41,357 nt of DNA from JAHBVY01 sp964415255 (lineage in GTDB: Bacteria; Myxococcota_A; Polyangia; Polyangiales; Polyangiaceae). The stretch covers positions 1 to 41,357 of the forward strand of contig CAYQAC010000028.1 of NCBI GenBank assembly GCA_964415255.1, in the 5' to 3' direction. The position numbers and the translations under genes are program-made. The number at the start of each line of letters is the position of its first letter. Position 1 is the first letter of the stretch. Below are positions 32,125-40,294 of the stretch, one piece after another. Under the pieces are notes generated by a model. That model did not search any database, had not been told where the DNA came from, and saw nothing but the letters and a program-made list of their open reading frames with translations.

Positions 32125-33227
32125 GCGACGCAGCGCCGTGGCGGCGGCGAGCGCTCACGCGGCTGGCGCTGTCGCTGCTCGCCGGCGCGGTGGCGCTGTG
32201 GCTCTTGAGCCGCGGCGCGCTGCCGATCGTGCCGTCGGCAGAGGCGCTGGCTAAGGTGCCGTGGTGGGCGAGCGGCGGCTACCTGCTGGCCTACGCCTTC
32301 GTGCACTGGCTCCGAGCGGTGCGCTGGCGCTGGCTGCTCGCACCGCTCGGTGAGGTGTCGCTTGGGCGGCTCACGCAGGTGTCCTTCATCGGGTTCGCTG
32401 CGATCGTGGCGCTACCGCTGCGCGCCGGGGAGCTGGTGCGGCCGGTACTGATCCGCCAAGAGACGTCCATCAGCGGGTGGGCCGCCGCGGGCACCATCGC
32501 CGCCGAGCGCGTGATCGATGGGCTGATGGTGAGCGCGCTGCTCGCGCTGGGGCTGGTCTGCTCGACGCCGCTCGATCCGCTCCCGACTCAGATCGGTGAG
32601 CTGACGGTCCCCGTCCGCTGGATCCCCAAGGCAGCCTACCTGACGCTCGCCTTGTTCGCCTGCGCCATGCTCGCGATGGCCTTGTTCTACGCGCGGCGCC
32701 AGTTCGCGCGACGCCTGGTGAGCGCGCTGTTCGGCTGGCTCAGCCCGCGCCTCGGGCGCTTCATCTCGGCGCGCGTGGAGCAGCTGGCGCTGGGCCTCAG
32801 CTTCCTCCCCAAGGGGCGCTACGCGGCGCCCTTCCTGCTCTTGACCTTGGTGTACTGGCTCGGCAACGCCGCGGCGACCCAGCTGCTCGCGGTGGGCTGT
32901 GGGCTCACCGGGATGGATTACTTCATCGCGTGCGTGAGCATGGGGGTCTTGGCGCTCGGGATCTTGATGCCCAACGCGCCCGGCTATTTCGGCGCCTTTC
33001 AGATCAGCGTCTACGCGTCGCTCGCGCTGTATTTCCCGCTGGAGCAGGTGACGAGCCAGGGCGCCGCCTTCGTGTTCATTCAGTACGTGGCGCAGACCGG
33101 GGTGACGCTGCTCGCGGCGCTAGGGGCCTGGCTCATGGGGCTCCGCCGCGCGGCGGCATCCGACGGAGCCCCCTGCCCTCCCCCTTCAACCACCGAAAAG
33201 TTGCCCGGCGCTGACGTGGAGCGCTAA
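32121..33227 (+). CDS. flippase-like LPG-synthase-TM family membrane protein
   Basis: A 368-residue protein with about eight membrane helices (ALSLLAGAVALWLLS, WWASGGYLLAYAFVHWL, YLTLALFACAMLAMALFYA and others). The family arginine-rich loop WLRAVRWRWLL, FIGFAAIVALPLRAGELVRPVLI and the late NAPGYFGAFQISVYASL are characteristic of the lysylphosphatidylglycerol synthase membrane domain (UPF0104/AglD-like). The soluble LPG synthase part is missing, so a role in lipid or glycolipid flipping is more likely than aminoacylation. The GTG start overlaps the CpsB-like stop by 4 nt. Confidence 0.87.
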   Translation: MSDAAPWRRRALTRLALSLLAGAVALWLLSRGALPIVPSAEALAKVPWWASGGYLLAYAFVHWLRAVRWRWLLAPLGEVSLGRLTQVSFIGFAAIVALPLRAGELVRPVLIRQETSISGWAAAGTIAAERVIDGLMVSALLALGLVCSTPLDPLPTQIGELTVPVRWIPKAAYLTLALFACAMLAMALFYARRQFARRLVSALFGWLSPRLGRFISARVEQLALGLSFLPKGRYAAPFLLLTLVYWLGNAAATQLLAVGCGLTGMDYFIACVSMGVLALGILMPNAPGYFGAFQISVYASLALYFPLEQVTSQGAAFVFIQYVAQTGVTLLAALGAWLMGLRRAAASDGAPCPPPSTTEKLPGADVER

Positions 33228-33238
33228 CCCCAGCGTGA

Positions 33239-33730
33239 GTGACGCTGGCGATCAAAAGAGAAGCTGGCTGGCTCAGGCGCTGGCTGGGCCCGCTTGGCCT
33301 CGCCTTGATGTTGAGCGGCCCCGCGCTGACGCTGAGCCCCGTCGCCGACGCGCGCGTGGAAGACAGCTCGGCTTACTCAAAAACTCAAACCTTCAGCGGC
33401 GCGCTGCGCTACCTCCGGGTGGACCTCGGCTACGAGATCACCGAGCGCGACGCCGAGGCCGCGTACCTCTTGTTCCGCTACGTGCCCTCGGGTCAGAAGG
33501 AGCCGACCCACGGCTCCATCGAGATCATCGAGGCCGACGGGCGCGTGAAGGTGTACGTGCAGCTCCCGAAGATGCCCGAGTACCACGAGCGGGTGCTCTC
33601 CACCGGGCTGATGAAGAAGCTCCGGTCAGAGTACGGCGAGCCGCCTAAGCCAGAGCCGGACAAGAAGCCGAAGCAAGGCAAGAAGAAGCGCGAAGACGAA
33701 GAGCGCCCGCGCGAAGGCGAAGAGAAGTAG
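33239..33730 (+). CDS. small secreted protein with charged tail, unknown
   Basis: A 163-residue protein from a GTG at 33239, 11 bp after the flippase-like stop, so probably co-transcribed. The signal peptide is basic (REAGWLRRWL) with a hydrophobic core ending PVADA. The mature domain (about residues 42-135) is alpha/beta with TFSGALRYLRVDLGYEITER, EAAYLLFRYVPSG and GRVKVYVQLPKMPEYHERV. The last 30 residues are Lys/Glu-rich (KKPKQGKKKREDEERPREGE). I do not recognise the family. Confidence 0.72.
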   Translation: MTLAIKREAGWLRRWLGPLGLALMLSGPALTLSPVADARVEDSSAYSKTQTFSGALRYLRVDLGYEITERDAEAAYLLFRYVPSGQKEPTHGSIEIIEADGRVKVYVQLPKMPEYHERVLSTGLMKKLRSEYGEPPKPEPDKKPKQGKKKREDEERPREGEEK

Positions 33731-33758
33731 CCCGTTCGGCTCCGGGGCAGCGCTGGTG

Positions 33759-33764
33759 TATACC
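33759..33764 (+). promoter_or_regulatory. -10-like element of the kinase gene
   Basis: TATACC lies 11 nt before the ATG at 33776. The leader would be only a few nucleotides long. Confidence 0.45.
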
Positions 33765-33775
33765 TCAGCCCCCGG

Positions 33776-34981
33776 ATGGATGAGCTACCGGAACGCATCG
33801 GCCGCTATCAAGTCGTCCGCCCACTGGCGAACGGAGCGATGGGGCGCGTCCTGCTGGCGCACGACCCTGTGCTCGATCGGCCCGTCGCGATCAAGCTGCT
33901 GCGCAGCGATCTAGGGCTGACACCTGACCAGCGCGAGACCCTGCTCGAGCGCATGCAGCAAGAGGCGCGCGCCTCCGCCCGGGTGATCCACCCCAACATC
34001 GTGGCGCTGCACGACATGGGGGAGGCCGATGGGCTGGGGCTCTACCTGGTGTTCGAGCACGTGGAGGGTAAGAACCTCAAGGAGCAGCTCGAACAAGGGC
34101 CCCTCGGGCCCGACGCAGCCGCGGAGCTAGCCTTGGGCCTCAGCGCGGCGCTCGCCGCAGCTCACGCGGCGGGGGTGCTCCACCGCGACATCAAGCCTGA
34201 GAACATCATCTTGGCGAAGCACGGGCCGAAGCTGGTGGACTTCGGCATCGCCAGGTTGCCTGACTCCACCCTCACCCACGAGGGCGGCGTGCTGGGGACG
34301 CCGGCCTACGCGGCGCCCGAGGCGATCGCCAACGGCAAGTTCACGCCGCTATCCGATCAGTTCTCGCTCGCCACGACGCTGTACGAGGCGATCAGCGGGC
34401 GCCGGGCCTTCCCCGGAGATGACGCCGTGGCGGTGGCGAGCCGCATCGCCACGGAGGAGCCGCCGAGCATCGCCGCCGTGTGCGGCCTCGACCCGCACGT
34501 GGACACGGTGCTGGCCCGCGGGATGAGCAAGGTGCCTCGCTCACGCTTCGACTCCACGGAAGATCTGGGCCGCGCCCTGGCGGAGGCGCTGCGCCAGCTG
34601 CCGCGCACGGCGATCCCCACCGCCCCAGATCGTTTCCACACAGAAAAGCCGTCCGGGCGCGGCCTGCGGGTGGGGGTCGGGGTCCTCGCCGGCGGCGCGG
34701 TGATCGCCCTGGGCCTGCTCCAGGTGAGCGGCGAGCTTCGCACGCGGGAGCTCACCACCGCGAGCGCCAGTGCTCCCGTGGCGGTCGTCACCGTGGCACC
34801 GGAGGATCCTGATCAGCCCGTGGCGGTGCTGGCCGAGCGCCCCCCGGACCGTAAGAGGCGCCCCAAGGTGCGCCCAAAGCCCGCAGGTGAGGGGGGCATG
34901 CTGGATGGTGGGGTTGAGGTAGAGGCCTCGGCACCCAAGGCCACCAGCCCGAGCCCCGAGCCGCCCACCCCCACCCCTTGA
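33776..34981 (+). CDS. eukaryote-like Ser/Thr protein kinase with one membrane helix
   Basis: A 401-residue protein. The glycine loop LANGAMGRVLLA, catalytic lysine in VAIKLL, HRDIKPEN (Asp138), DFGIA (Asp155) and APEA are all present, so the kinase should be active. The kinase domain spans about residues 7-275. A membrane helix at about 302-320 (VGVGVLAGGAVIALGLL) is followed by a short Pro/Lys-rich extracytoplasmic tail with no PASTA or other sensor repeat. Myxobacteria carry many such kinases. Substrates cannot be inferred. Confidence 0.94.
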   Translation: MDELPERIGRYQVVRPLANGAMGRVLLAHDPVLDRPVAIKLLRSDLGLTPDQRETLLERMQQEARASARVIHPNIVALHDMGEADGLGLYLVFEHVEGKNLKEQLEQGPLGPDAAAELALGLSAALAAAHAAGVLHRDIKPENIILAKHGPKLVDFGIARLPDSTLTHEGGVLGTPAYAAPEAIANGKFTPLSDQFSLATTLYEAISGRRAFPGDDAVAVASRIATEEPPSIAAVCGLDPHVDTVLARGMSKVPRSRFDSTEDLGRALAEALRQLPRTAIPTAPDRFHTEKPSGRGLRVGVGVLAGGAVIALGLLQVSGELRTRELTTASASAPVAVVTVAPEDPDQPVAVLAERPPDRKRRPKVRPKPAGEGGMLDGGVEVEASAPKATSPSPEPPTPTP

Positions 34982-35087
34982 AGAGCATGAGCGCCCTAGC
35001 GCATGGCGTCATGTGCCGTCCGCGAGACAGCCTGAGCCACCTGGAGGCGCTACCTCAGCTGAGCGTGAAGGCCCCCAGCTAGAAGGC

Positions 35088-35115
35088 TTGACGGCAGGAG
35101 TCGCCTCGGTACCCT
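35088..35115 (+). promoter_or_regulatory. promoter of the Cys-rich lipoprotein gene (leaderless)
   Basis: TTGACG (35088-35093), 16 bp, TACCCT (35110-35115), then 7 nt to the ATG at 35123. The same layout and a similar spacer recur at 35884-35911. Confidence 0.72.
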
Positions 35116-35122
35116 CGCCGCC

Positions 35123-35800
35123 ATGAAGCTCATCCCACTCGCCCTGGTCTCTACCCTCGCCCTCTTCAGCATCGCCCTCGGCGCCTGCTCCGACTCGGAC
35201 AGCAAGAGCAAGGCCAACCCCAACTGTCAGGCCGCGACGAGCTCGGCCCCCGCCAACTGTACGCAGTGCAGCACCTGCTACGAGGGTTGCACCTGCGTGG
35301 GTGGCGATCCGCAAACCTGCGCGGCTCAGTGTGACGGCAGCGGCGGCAGCGGCGCGAGCGGCGGCAGCGGCGCGAGCGGCGGCAGCGGCGCGATGGGTGG
35401 CAGCGGTGCCACGGGCGGCAGCGGCGCCATGGGAGGCACCGGAGGCGCTGGCGCCACCGGTGGCAGCGGCGCTGGCGGCAGCGGCGCCGGCGGCAGCGGC
35501 GGCGGCGGCAGCTGCGACGCGGCGGTGCAGTTCGGCAGCCCCGCGTGTGGCGACTGCCTCAGCGCATCCTGCTGCGGCGAGCTCGTCACGTGCTTCGGCG
35601 ACTCGAGCAGCACAGCGCCGCCCCAGTGTGGCCTGCTGAACGATTGCCTGGCTCAGAACTGCATGTCCGCTCAGACCCAGGAGGAGTTCGACCAGTGCGC
35701 CCAGACCAGCTGTGGCGAGCACTTCAGCCAGCAGGCGATGGATCAGTTCTGGGCAGTGCAAGGCTGCGCCGCGAACAACTGCGCCTCCGCCTGCCAGTGA
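35123..35800 (+). CDS. Cys-rich lipoprotein with Gly/Ser linker
   Basis: A 225-residue lipoprotein. The signal ends ALGAC (Cys22) with Ser at +2, which suggests the outer membrane. Residues about 33-70 have a cysteine cluster (CTQCSTCYEGCTCVGG, then CAAQC). A Gly-Ser-Gly-Ala linker spans about 71-130. A second cysteine-rich domain follows (CGDCLSASCCGELVTCFGD, then CAQTSCGEHF and CAANNCASACQ). Such linked Cys-rich lipoproteins are common in Polyangia and have no established function. The gly-rich DNA is repetitive (GGCAGCGGC-type units). Confidence 0.83.
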   Translation: MKLIPLALVSTLALFSIALGACSDSDSKSKANPNCQAATSSAPANCTQCSTCYEGCTCVGGDPQTCAAQCDGSGGSGASGGSGASGGSGAMGGSGATGGSGAMGGTGGAGATGGSGAGGSGAGGSGGGGSCDAAVQFGSPACGDCLSASCCGELVTCFGDSSSTAPPQCGLLNDCLAQNCMSAQTQEEFDQCAQTSCGEHFSQQAMDQFWAVQGCAANNCASACQ

Positions 35801-35883
35801 GCCAGCGCTCGCGCGCGATGGCCCCCTGATCGGTGGGGCCATCGTGCGTCTTATGCTCTGCCGTTGCTTGGGGACGCGATGCC

Positions 35884-35911
35884 TTGACGACTGAGGTCGC
35901 CCCAGTACCCT
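35884..35911 (+). promoter_or_regulatory. second copy of the TTGACG-N16-TACCCT promoter
   Basis: TTGACG (35884-35889), 16 bp, TACCCT (35906-35911), then 6 nt to an ATG at 35918. The spacer shares GTCGCC and several further positions with the promoter at 35088-35115, so the two look related by duplication. Confidence 0.7.
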
Positions 35912-35917
35912 CCCCCG

Positions 35918-35968
35918 ATGAGGTTGCTCGCGCTCGCCCTCCTCTCGATCCTCGCGTGTGGCGGGTGA
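35918..35968 (+). CDS. 16-residue lipoprotein-signal mini-ORF
   Basis: The sequence encodes MRLLALALLSILACGG, a complete lipoprotein signal with lipobox ILAC, then a stop two residues after the cysteine. The ATG is 6 nt below a good promoter, as for the lipoprotein gene at 35123. Its TGA overlaps the GTG start of the FGE-sulfatase gene (GTGA). It may be the remnant of a duplicated lipoprotein gene, or a real leader peptide coupling translation to the next gene. If processed it would leave a lipidated Cys-Gly-Gly. Confidence 0.5.
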   Translation: MRLLALALLSILACGG

Positions 35969-37113
35969 CGTCAAGGCGCGCCATCTGGCTCCGGTACCTG
36001 ACCCTCGCGCTCCTGCTGGGAGCCGCGCTGCAGGCGACCACGCTGCACGCCGCCAGCTCCGCGGCGCCGCCGCTCCGCTACACCAGCGTGGCCACGGAGC
36101 GCGGGCTGGTGTCGCTCAGCCCGCGGCCAGGGGGGATGGTGAGGATCCCGAAGGTGACGTTCTCCATGGGCTCCACGCCGCTCGACGTGGTGGACGCGCT
36201 GCTCCTGTGTGGGCGCGAAGCCTACGGCGAGCTCTGCGATCAAGCGATGTTCGCGGACGAGCTCCCGCAGCGCGCCGTCACCGTCTCAAGCTTCTGGATC
36301 GACCAGACGGAGGTCACCGTAGCTGACTACCAGCGCTGCGTGGAGTTGGGGCGCTGCGCGCCGCTCAGCGTCGACGGCGGCGAGCGCTTCGAGCACCCTA
36401 GCTTCCCTCGCGGCATGGTCACCCACCTTGAGGCGAGCGACTACTGCCGCGCGCGCGGCGCGCGCCTCCCAACGGAGGCGGAGTGGGAGGCGGCGGCGCG
36501 CGGCCCCGGCGATCGTAAATTTCCCTGGGGCAATCATTACCACTCGCGGCGCAGCAACCACGGCCGCCTAGGCTGGGACGAGACGGACGCGCGTGATGGC
36601 TTCGCTGAGCTGGCGCCCGTCGGCTCCTACCCCTCCGGGGCGACTCCTCAAGGGGTGCTCGACTTGGCCGGCAACGTCGCGGAGTGGGTGGAGGATCACT
36701 ATGGGCCGTACGAAGACAGCCCTCAGATCGATCCGCGCGGCGCCAGCTCCGGAGCGCGCGTCGCGCGCGGCGGTCACTACCAGAGCGGCGCCGCGTGGCT
36801 GCGGAGCGCCGCACGGCTCGCGGCGGACGCTGACGTGCGGCGCCCCTACATCGGCTTCCGCTGCGCGAAGCGGGCCGCTCGAGTGCGCCCAACGCGCTGG
36901 CCGCTGAGCCCTGAGCGCGCGTGGCTAGACGTGCTGTCCCCCGGCGCCGCGACCCACACGTCAGCTTCACTGAGCGAGGGCGGAGGGCGCCAAGCGAGCG
37001 AGGTGAGCCTCAGCGCCTATTGGTCCAGTAACCTGTCTAGCGATCTCAGCGCGGGTGCTCAGTCAGCTACCCTGAATAGTCGCGCGATGAATGGCGGGGC
37101 GCGCCGTGAGTGA
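35965..37113 (+). CDS. secreted formylglycine-generating-enzyme (SUMF1) family protein
   Basis: A 382-residue protein from the GTG at 35965. The signal peptide is TSRRAIWLRYLTLALLLGAALQATTLHA. The FGE-sulfatase fold is complete: GGMVRIPKVTFSMGS, SFWIDQTEVTVADYQRCV, ARLPTEAEWEAAARG, FPWGN, LAGNVAEWVEDHYGPY, RVARGGHY and IGFRCAK (to about residue 310). A Ser-rich tail of about 70 residues follows. I do not see the paired catalytic cysteines of true formylglycine-generating enzymes, so it is more likely a structural or binding paralogue. A longer in-frame start at 35833 would cover the promoter and lacks a signal. The end overlaps the methyltransferase start region. Confidence 0.85.
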   Translation: MTSRRAIWLRYLTLALLLGAALQATTLHAASSAAPPLRYTSVATERGLVSLSPRPGGMVRIPKVTFSMGSTPLDVVDALLLCGREAYGELCDQAMFADELPQRAVTVSSFWIDQTEVTVADYQRCVELGRCAPLSVDGGERFEHPSFPRGMVTHLEASDYCRARGARLPTEAEWEAAARGPGDRKFPWGNHYHSRRSNHGRLGWDETDARDGFAELAPVGSYPSGATPQGVLDLAGNVAEWVEDHYGPYEDSPQIDPRGASSGARVARGGHYQSGAAWLRSAARLAADADVRRPYIGFRCAKRAARVRPTRWPLSPERAWLDVLSPGAATHTSASLSEGGGRQASEVSLSAYWSSNLSSDLSAGAQSATLNSRAMNGGARRE

Positions 37114-37681
37114 CTCATTGAGCTCAAAATCTAAGAAGCAGGCCAGCAAGGAGCGCTTGGTGCTCCCGGTGGCGGCGGCCACGCGGTTCGTGCTGGTGGG
37201 CACCCATTACCCTGAGAACCTAGGCGCCGCGGCGCGGGCGATGAAGGTGATGGGGCTGTCACGGCTCACCCTGGTGGGCCCCTCGCGGCTCGCACGCCCA
37301 GAGCACCCGATGGCGGTGAAGATGGCGGTGAAGAGCTATGAGGTGCTGACTCAGGCCGTCCGGGTCGACACCCTGGCAGAGGCGCTGGTGGGGGTCGATT
37401 TCAGCCTCGGCACCAGCGGACGCGCCGGCCTCCGGCGCGTCCTGTCGCTAGCCACGCACGCCGAGGAGCTCGCTCAGCGCGCTGACCGCGGGGAGCAGCT
37501 GGCGGTCGTGTTCGGCAACGAAAAGACAGGCCTCAGCGACGCCGATCTCGCGCTGTGCGACGCCTGCCTTCGGATCCCGATGGCCGCCGCGCAGCCCTCC
37601 ATCAACCTGGCCCAGGCCTGCCAGCTGGTGGCCTATCAGCTGTTTGTGGCCGGGCTCAGCTTGCACCCAGCGGCGCGCTGA
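37091..37681 (+). CDS. SpoU/TrmJ-type RNA 2'-O-methyltransferase
   Basis: A 196-residue protein. Motif 1 is FVLVGTHYPENLGAAARAMK, motif 2 VFGNEKTGLSDADL and motif 3 IPMAAAQPSINLAQACQ, the SPOUT knot that binds S-adenosylmethionine. The GTHYPENLGAAARAM form is closest to TrmJ (tRNA Cm32/Um32 methyltransferase), but the C-terminal extension of TrmJ is short here. The ATG at 37091 lies inside the previous gene. An in-frame GTG at 37106 is an equally good start and reduces the overlap to 8 nt. Confidence 0.9.
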   Translation: MAGRAVSDSLSSKSKKQASKERLVLPVAAATRFVLVGTHYPENLGAAARAMKVMGLSRLTLVGPSRLARPEHPMAVKMAVKSYEVLTQAVRVDTLAEALVGVDFSLGTSGRAGLRRVLSLATHAEELAQRADRGEQLAVVFGNEKTGLSDADLALCDACLRIPMAAAQPSINLAQACQLVAYQLFVAGLSLHPAAR

Positions 37682-37762
37682 GCTCCACGATTGAGTAGCA
37701 GCCAACGTGCGCGACGGCGGCCCGCTCGATTTCGCCGCAAGCGGGCGCCCTCTGCGCGCGTC

Positions 37763-37791
37763 TTGTAGCGCTCCAAGCGGCGCTCTAGGCT
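37763..37791 (+). promoter_or_regulatory. promoter of the threonine aldolase operon (leaderless)
   Basis: TTGTAG (37763-37768), 17 bp, TAGGCT (37786-37791), then 7 nt to the ATG at 37799. Confidence 0.62.
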
Positions 37792-37798
37792 AGCGCCG

Positions 37799-38932
37799 AT
37801 GTCGTTCGTCGATCTCCGATCGGACACCGTGACCCGCCCCACCCTGGGCATGCGCCAGGCGATGAGCCAGGCGGAGGTGGGCGACGACGTCTACGGGGAA
37901 GACCCCAGCGTGCGCGCGCTGGAGGAGGAGGTCGCCGCGCGCTTGGGTAAGGCAGCCGCCCTGTTCGTTCCTTCGGGCACCATGGGTAACCAGCTCGCGC
38001 TGATGAGCCAGACGCGCCGTGGGGATGAGGTGGTGGTCGGACGCCAGGCGCACATCGCGTGGTACGAGTCGGGCGCTGGGGCCGCGCTGTCGGGTGTGCA
38101 GTTCGTGGTCGCGGGTGATCGCGGGTGGTTCGACGCCGAGGAGCTCACGCGTGCGATCAAGCCCGCGGCTTACTACCTCCCTCGCACGTCGCTGGTCGCG
38201 CTAGAGAACACCCACAACGCCGCCGGCGGGCGCTTGTTCCCGCAGGCGGCGGTGGCAGCGGTGGCTGAGACCGCGCGGAAGCATGAACTCGCGCTGCACC
38301 TGGACGGCGCGCGGCTGTGGCACGCCGCCGCCGCCACCGGGCTCACCCCGGGCGCCCTGTGTGAGCCCTTCGACACCGTGAGCGTGTGCTTCTCCAAGGG
38401 GCTCGGCGCGCCCGTCGGCTCAGCGCTGGTCGGCTCAGCTGACTTAATCGTCGCCTGCCGCCGGCTCCGAAAGATGCTCGGCGGCGGCATGCGTCAAGCG
38501 GGGATCCTCGCGGCGGCGGCGAGCTACGCCTTACGACACCACCTCGAGCGGCTGACCGAGGACCACGAGCGCGCGCGCGGCCTCGCTGAGGTGCTCGCTG
38601 AGGCGCCAGGGGTGCGCCTCGACCCGCGCTCGGTGGAGACGAACATCGTGGTGTTCGAGCTGAGCGGCTCCTCACCTGGCGCCGCCCAGGAGGGCTCACC
38701 CGGTGAGGCTGAGGCAGCGCAGGCTGCTGGCCCCGCGCCGCGTGCCGGGAGTGATGACGCCGCGGCGCGCTTCGTCGCGCGCGCGCGCGAGCGCGGCGTG
38801 CTCATCAGCCAGCTGAGCGCCACCCAGCTGCGCGCGGTGACCCACCTCGACGTCAGCGCCGAGCAGGTGACGCGCGCCGGAGAGATTTTGAGCGATCTGC
38901 TGCGCGACGTCGCGCGCGCGGGGCGAACATGA
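37799..38932 (+). CDS. ltaE: low-specificity L-threonine aldolase
   Basis: A 377-residue PLP enzyme of fold type I. It opens with the family DLRSDTVTRPT and GDDVYGEDPSV, then FVPSGTMGNQLAL, ENTHN, LHLDGARLWHA and the PLP lysine in SKGLGAPVGS (Lys200). It cleaves L-threonine or allo-threonine to glycine and acetaldehyde. An Ala/Gly/Pro-rich insertion of about 30 residues (about 293-323) lies in the C-terminal domain, away from the active site. The stop overlaps the start of the TPR lipoprotein gene (ATGA). Confidence 0.94.
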   Translation: MSFVDLRSDTVTRPTLGMRQAMSQAEVGDDVYGEDPSVRALEEEVAARLGKAAALFVPSGTMGNQLALMSQTRRGDEVVVGRQAHIAWYESGAGAALSGVQFVVAGDRGWFDAEELTRAIKPAAYYLPRTSLVALENTHNAAGGRLFPQAAVAAVAETARKHELALHLDGARLWHAAAATGLTPGALCEPFDTVSVCFSKGLGAPVGSALVGSADLIVACRRLRKMLGGGMRQAGILAAAASYALRHHLERLTEDHERARGLAEVLAEAPGVRLDPRSVETNIVVFELSGSSPGAAQEGSPGEAEAAQAAGPAPRAGSDDAAARFVARARERGVLISQLSATQLRAVTHLDVSAEQVTRAGEILSDLLRDVARAGRT

Positions 38933-40026
38933 GGTGGCTCGTGGCGGCGCTCGCCGCCGCGGCCCTCGTCGGCTGCGCGCCGACCTTCAGTGACGACTTC
39001 GAGCGCTCGCAGAGCGCGGCGCTGCGCGCTTATGGCGCCGGGCGTTACCTTGAGAGCGGCGCGCATTGGGAGCAGGTGGCGCGCGAGGCGCCGAACGCTC
39101 GGCAGCGCTATGAGGCGCTGTATCGCGCCGCGGCTGCCTACAAGCGTGGGCGCCGCAACGATCAGGCGCGCGCCTTACTCACGCGCCTGCTCACCGAGGC
39201 GCCGAACACCGCGCGCGCGCCGCGCGCCGCTTACGACTTGGCCGATCTCCAGATCGAGATGGGCGACGAGGCCGCGGGCTACGCGCAGATGGCCCAGCTG
39301 ATCGAGCGCTACCCAGCGCACGCGGCCTCGGCGCTGAGCCGCAGCCTCACCTGGCTGGAGGAGACCCAAGGCCTGCCCGCGGCGCGGAGCTGGCTTGAGT
39401 CACAGATCTCAAAACACGGCGACGGCCCGCTCGGCGAGCGCCTCCACTACAGCTACGCGCGGCTGCTCGCCTCCCTGGGAGAGCGCGAGCAGGCGGTCAC
39501 TCGCTACCTGTGGGTCGCAGACAGGTACCCTTACCCTCAGGGCGCGCTGTGGGACGACTCGCTCTTCCACGCCGCCGAGCTGAAGGTCGAGCTGGGGCAA
39601 CCCCGTGAGGCCATCGCGCTGCTCAAGCGCATGCTGCGCGAGCGTGAGCCCTCGAGCATGTCAGGCAGCTATGAGCGGCCTCGCTACGGTGAGGCCCAGC
39701 ACCTGATCGGAGTGCTCCACCGCGACGCCCTGAACGAGCCGGCGGAGGCCGCGCGCGCCTTCCGCGAGCTGCGCCTCGGCTTCCCACATCACGTGCTGCG
39801 CGATGACGCCGCCTGGGAGGAGGCGAAGCTCCACCACGCGCTGGGCGAGCGGCGCGCCGCTTGTTCGGCGATGCGCTGGCTCCGAGATGAGGATCCTAAG
39901 AGCCGCTATGCCGCCTGCGCGGCGCTGGTGTGCAGCGAGCTGCCGCCGCTCAGTCAGCCGTGCCGACCCTACATCGTGCGCCAGCTACAGCCCGAAGCTG
40001 AACCTGAAGGCGCGGAGGAGCCTTGA
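38929..40026 (+). CDS. TPR lipoprotein, YbgF/BamD-like repeats
   Basis: A 365-residue protein. The signal MRWLVAALAAAALVGC has its lipobox cysteine at residue 16. Helical TPR pairs fill most of the protein (LRAYGAGRYLESGAHWEQVA, LYRAAAAYKRGRRNDQARAL, AAYDLADLQIEMGDEAAGYA, SLFHAAELKVELGQPREAIA). The end has three or four cysteines (CSAMRWL, CAALVCSELPPLSQPC). It is likely a periplasm-facing scaffold lipoprotein. It is coupled to the threonine aldolase gene by a 4-nt overlap, with no obvious functional link. Confidence 0.85.
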   Translation: MRWLVAALAAAALVGCAPTFSDDFERSQSAALRAYGAGRYLESGAHWEQVAREAPNARQRYEALYRAAAAYKRGRRNDQARALLTRLLTEAPNTARAPRAAYDLADLQIEMGDEAAGYAQMAQLIERYPAHAASALSRSLTWLEETQGLPAARSWLESQISKHGDGPLGERLHYSYARLLASLGEREQAVTRYLWVADRYPYPQGALWDDSLFHAAELKVELGQPREAIALLKRMLREREPSSMSGSYERPRYGEAQHLIGVLHRDALNEPAEAARAFRELRLGFPHHVLRDDAAWEEAKLHHALGERRAACSAMRWLRDEDPKSRYAACAALVCSELPPLSQPCRPYIVRQLQPEAEPEGAEEP

Positions 40027-40082
40027 GCCGCGTGGTCATGCGCGCAAACGGGCGGCCATGAGGGGCCGCGGGAGCAGGGTCA

Positions 40083-40233
40083 GGGGGTTGGACGGCACCG
40101 CGCCGAGAGCACCGAGCAGATCGCCCTCCACGAGCCACGCCCACGCAACGCGAGGGCGCGAATTGCTGATTTGAGAACGACAAACGGTGAACCGTTTGTC
40201 ATTCTAGCGGGGGTAGCGCGGTGCCCAACCCCC
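40083..40233. repeat. dispersed palindromic element arms in opposite order
   Basis: GGGGGTTGGACGG plus CACCGCGCC (40083-40104) pairs with GCGCGGTGCCCAACCCCC (40216-40233), which lacks three bases. The arms face the other way from copies 1 and 2 (poly-G outside), so these may be half-elements of two neighbouring insertions. A C7A5 tract follows at 40235-40246. Confidence 0.7.
40175..40204. terminator. AT-richer hairpin between convergent genes
   Basis: Stem GAACGACAAACGG/CCGTTTGTCATTC (one mismatch in 13) with loop TGAA. It lies between the ends of the TPR lipoprotein (40026) and the acidic protein (40295) and inside the repeat arms, so a bidirectional terminator is likely. There is no downstream T-run. 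Confidence 0.6.
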
Positions 40234-40294
40234 ACCCCCCCAAAAACCTGAGGGTGCTCCAGCCGCAGCTGGCGGCGCGCGATGAAGGAGGACC

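Noticed and set aside
35326..35613. Pro/Leu-rich minus-strand frame opposite the Gly/Ser linker
   Set aside because: It is the reverse complement of the GGCAGC linker repeats of the lipoprotein gene.
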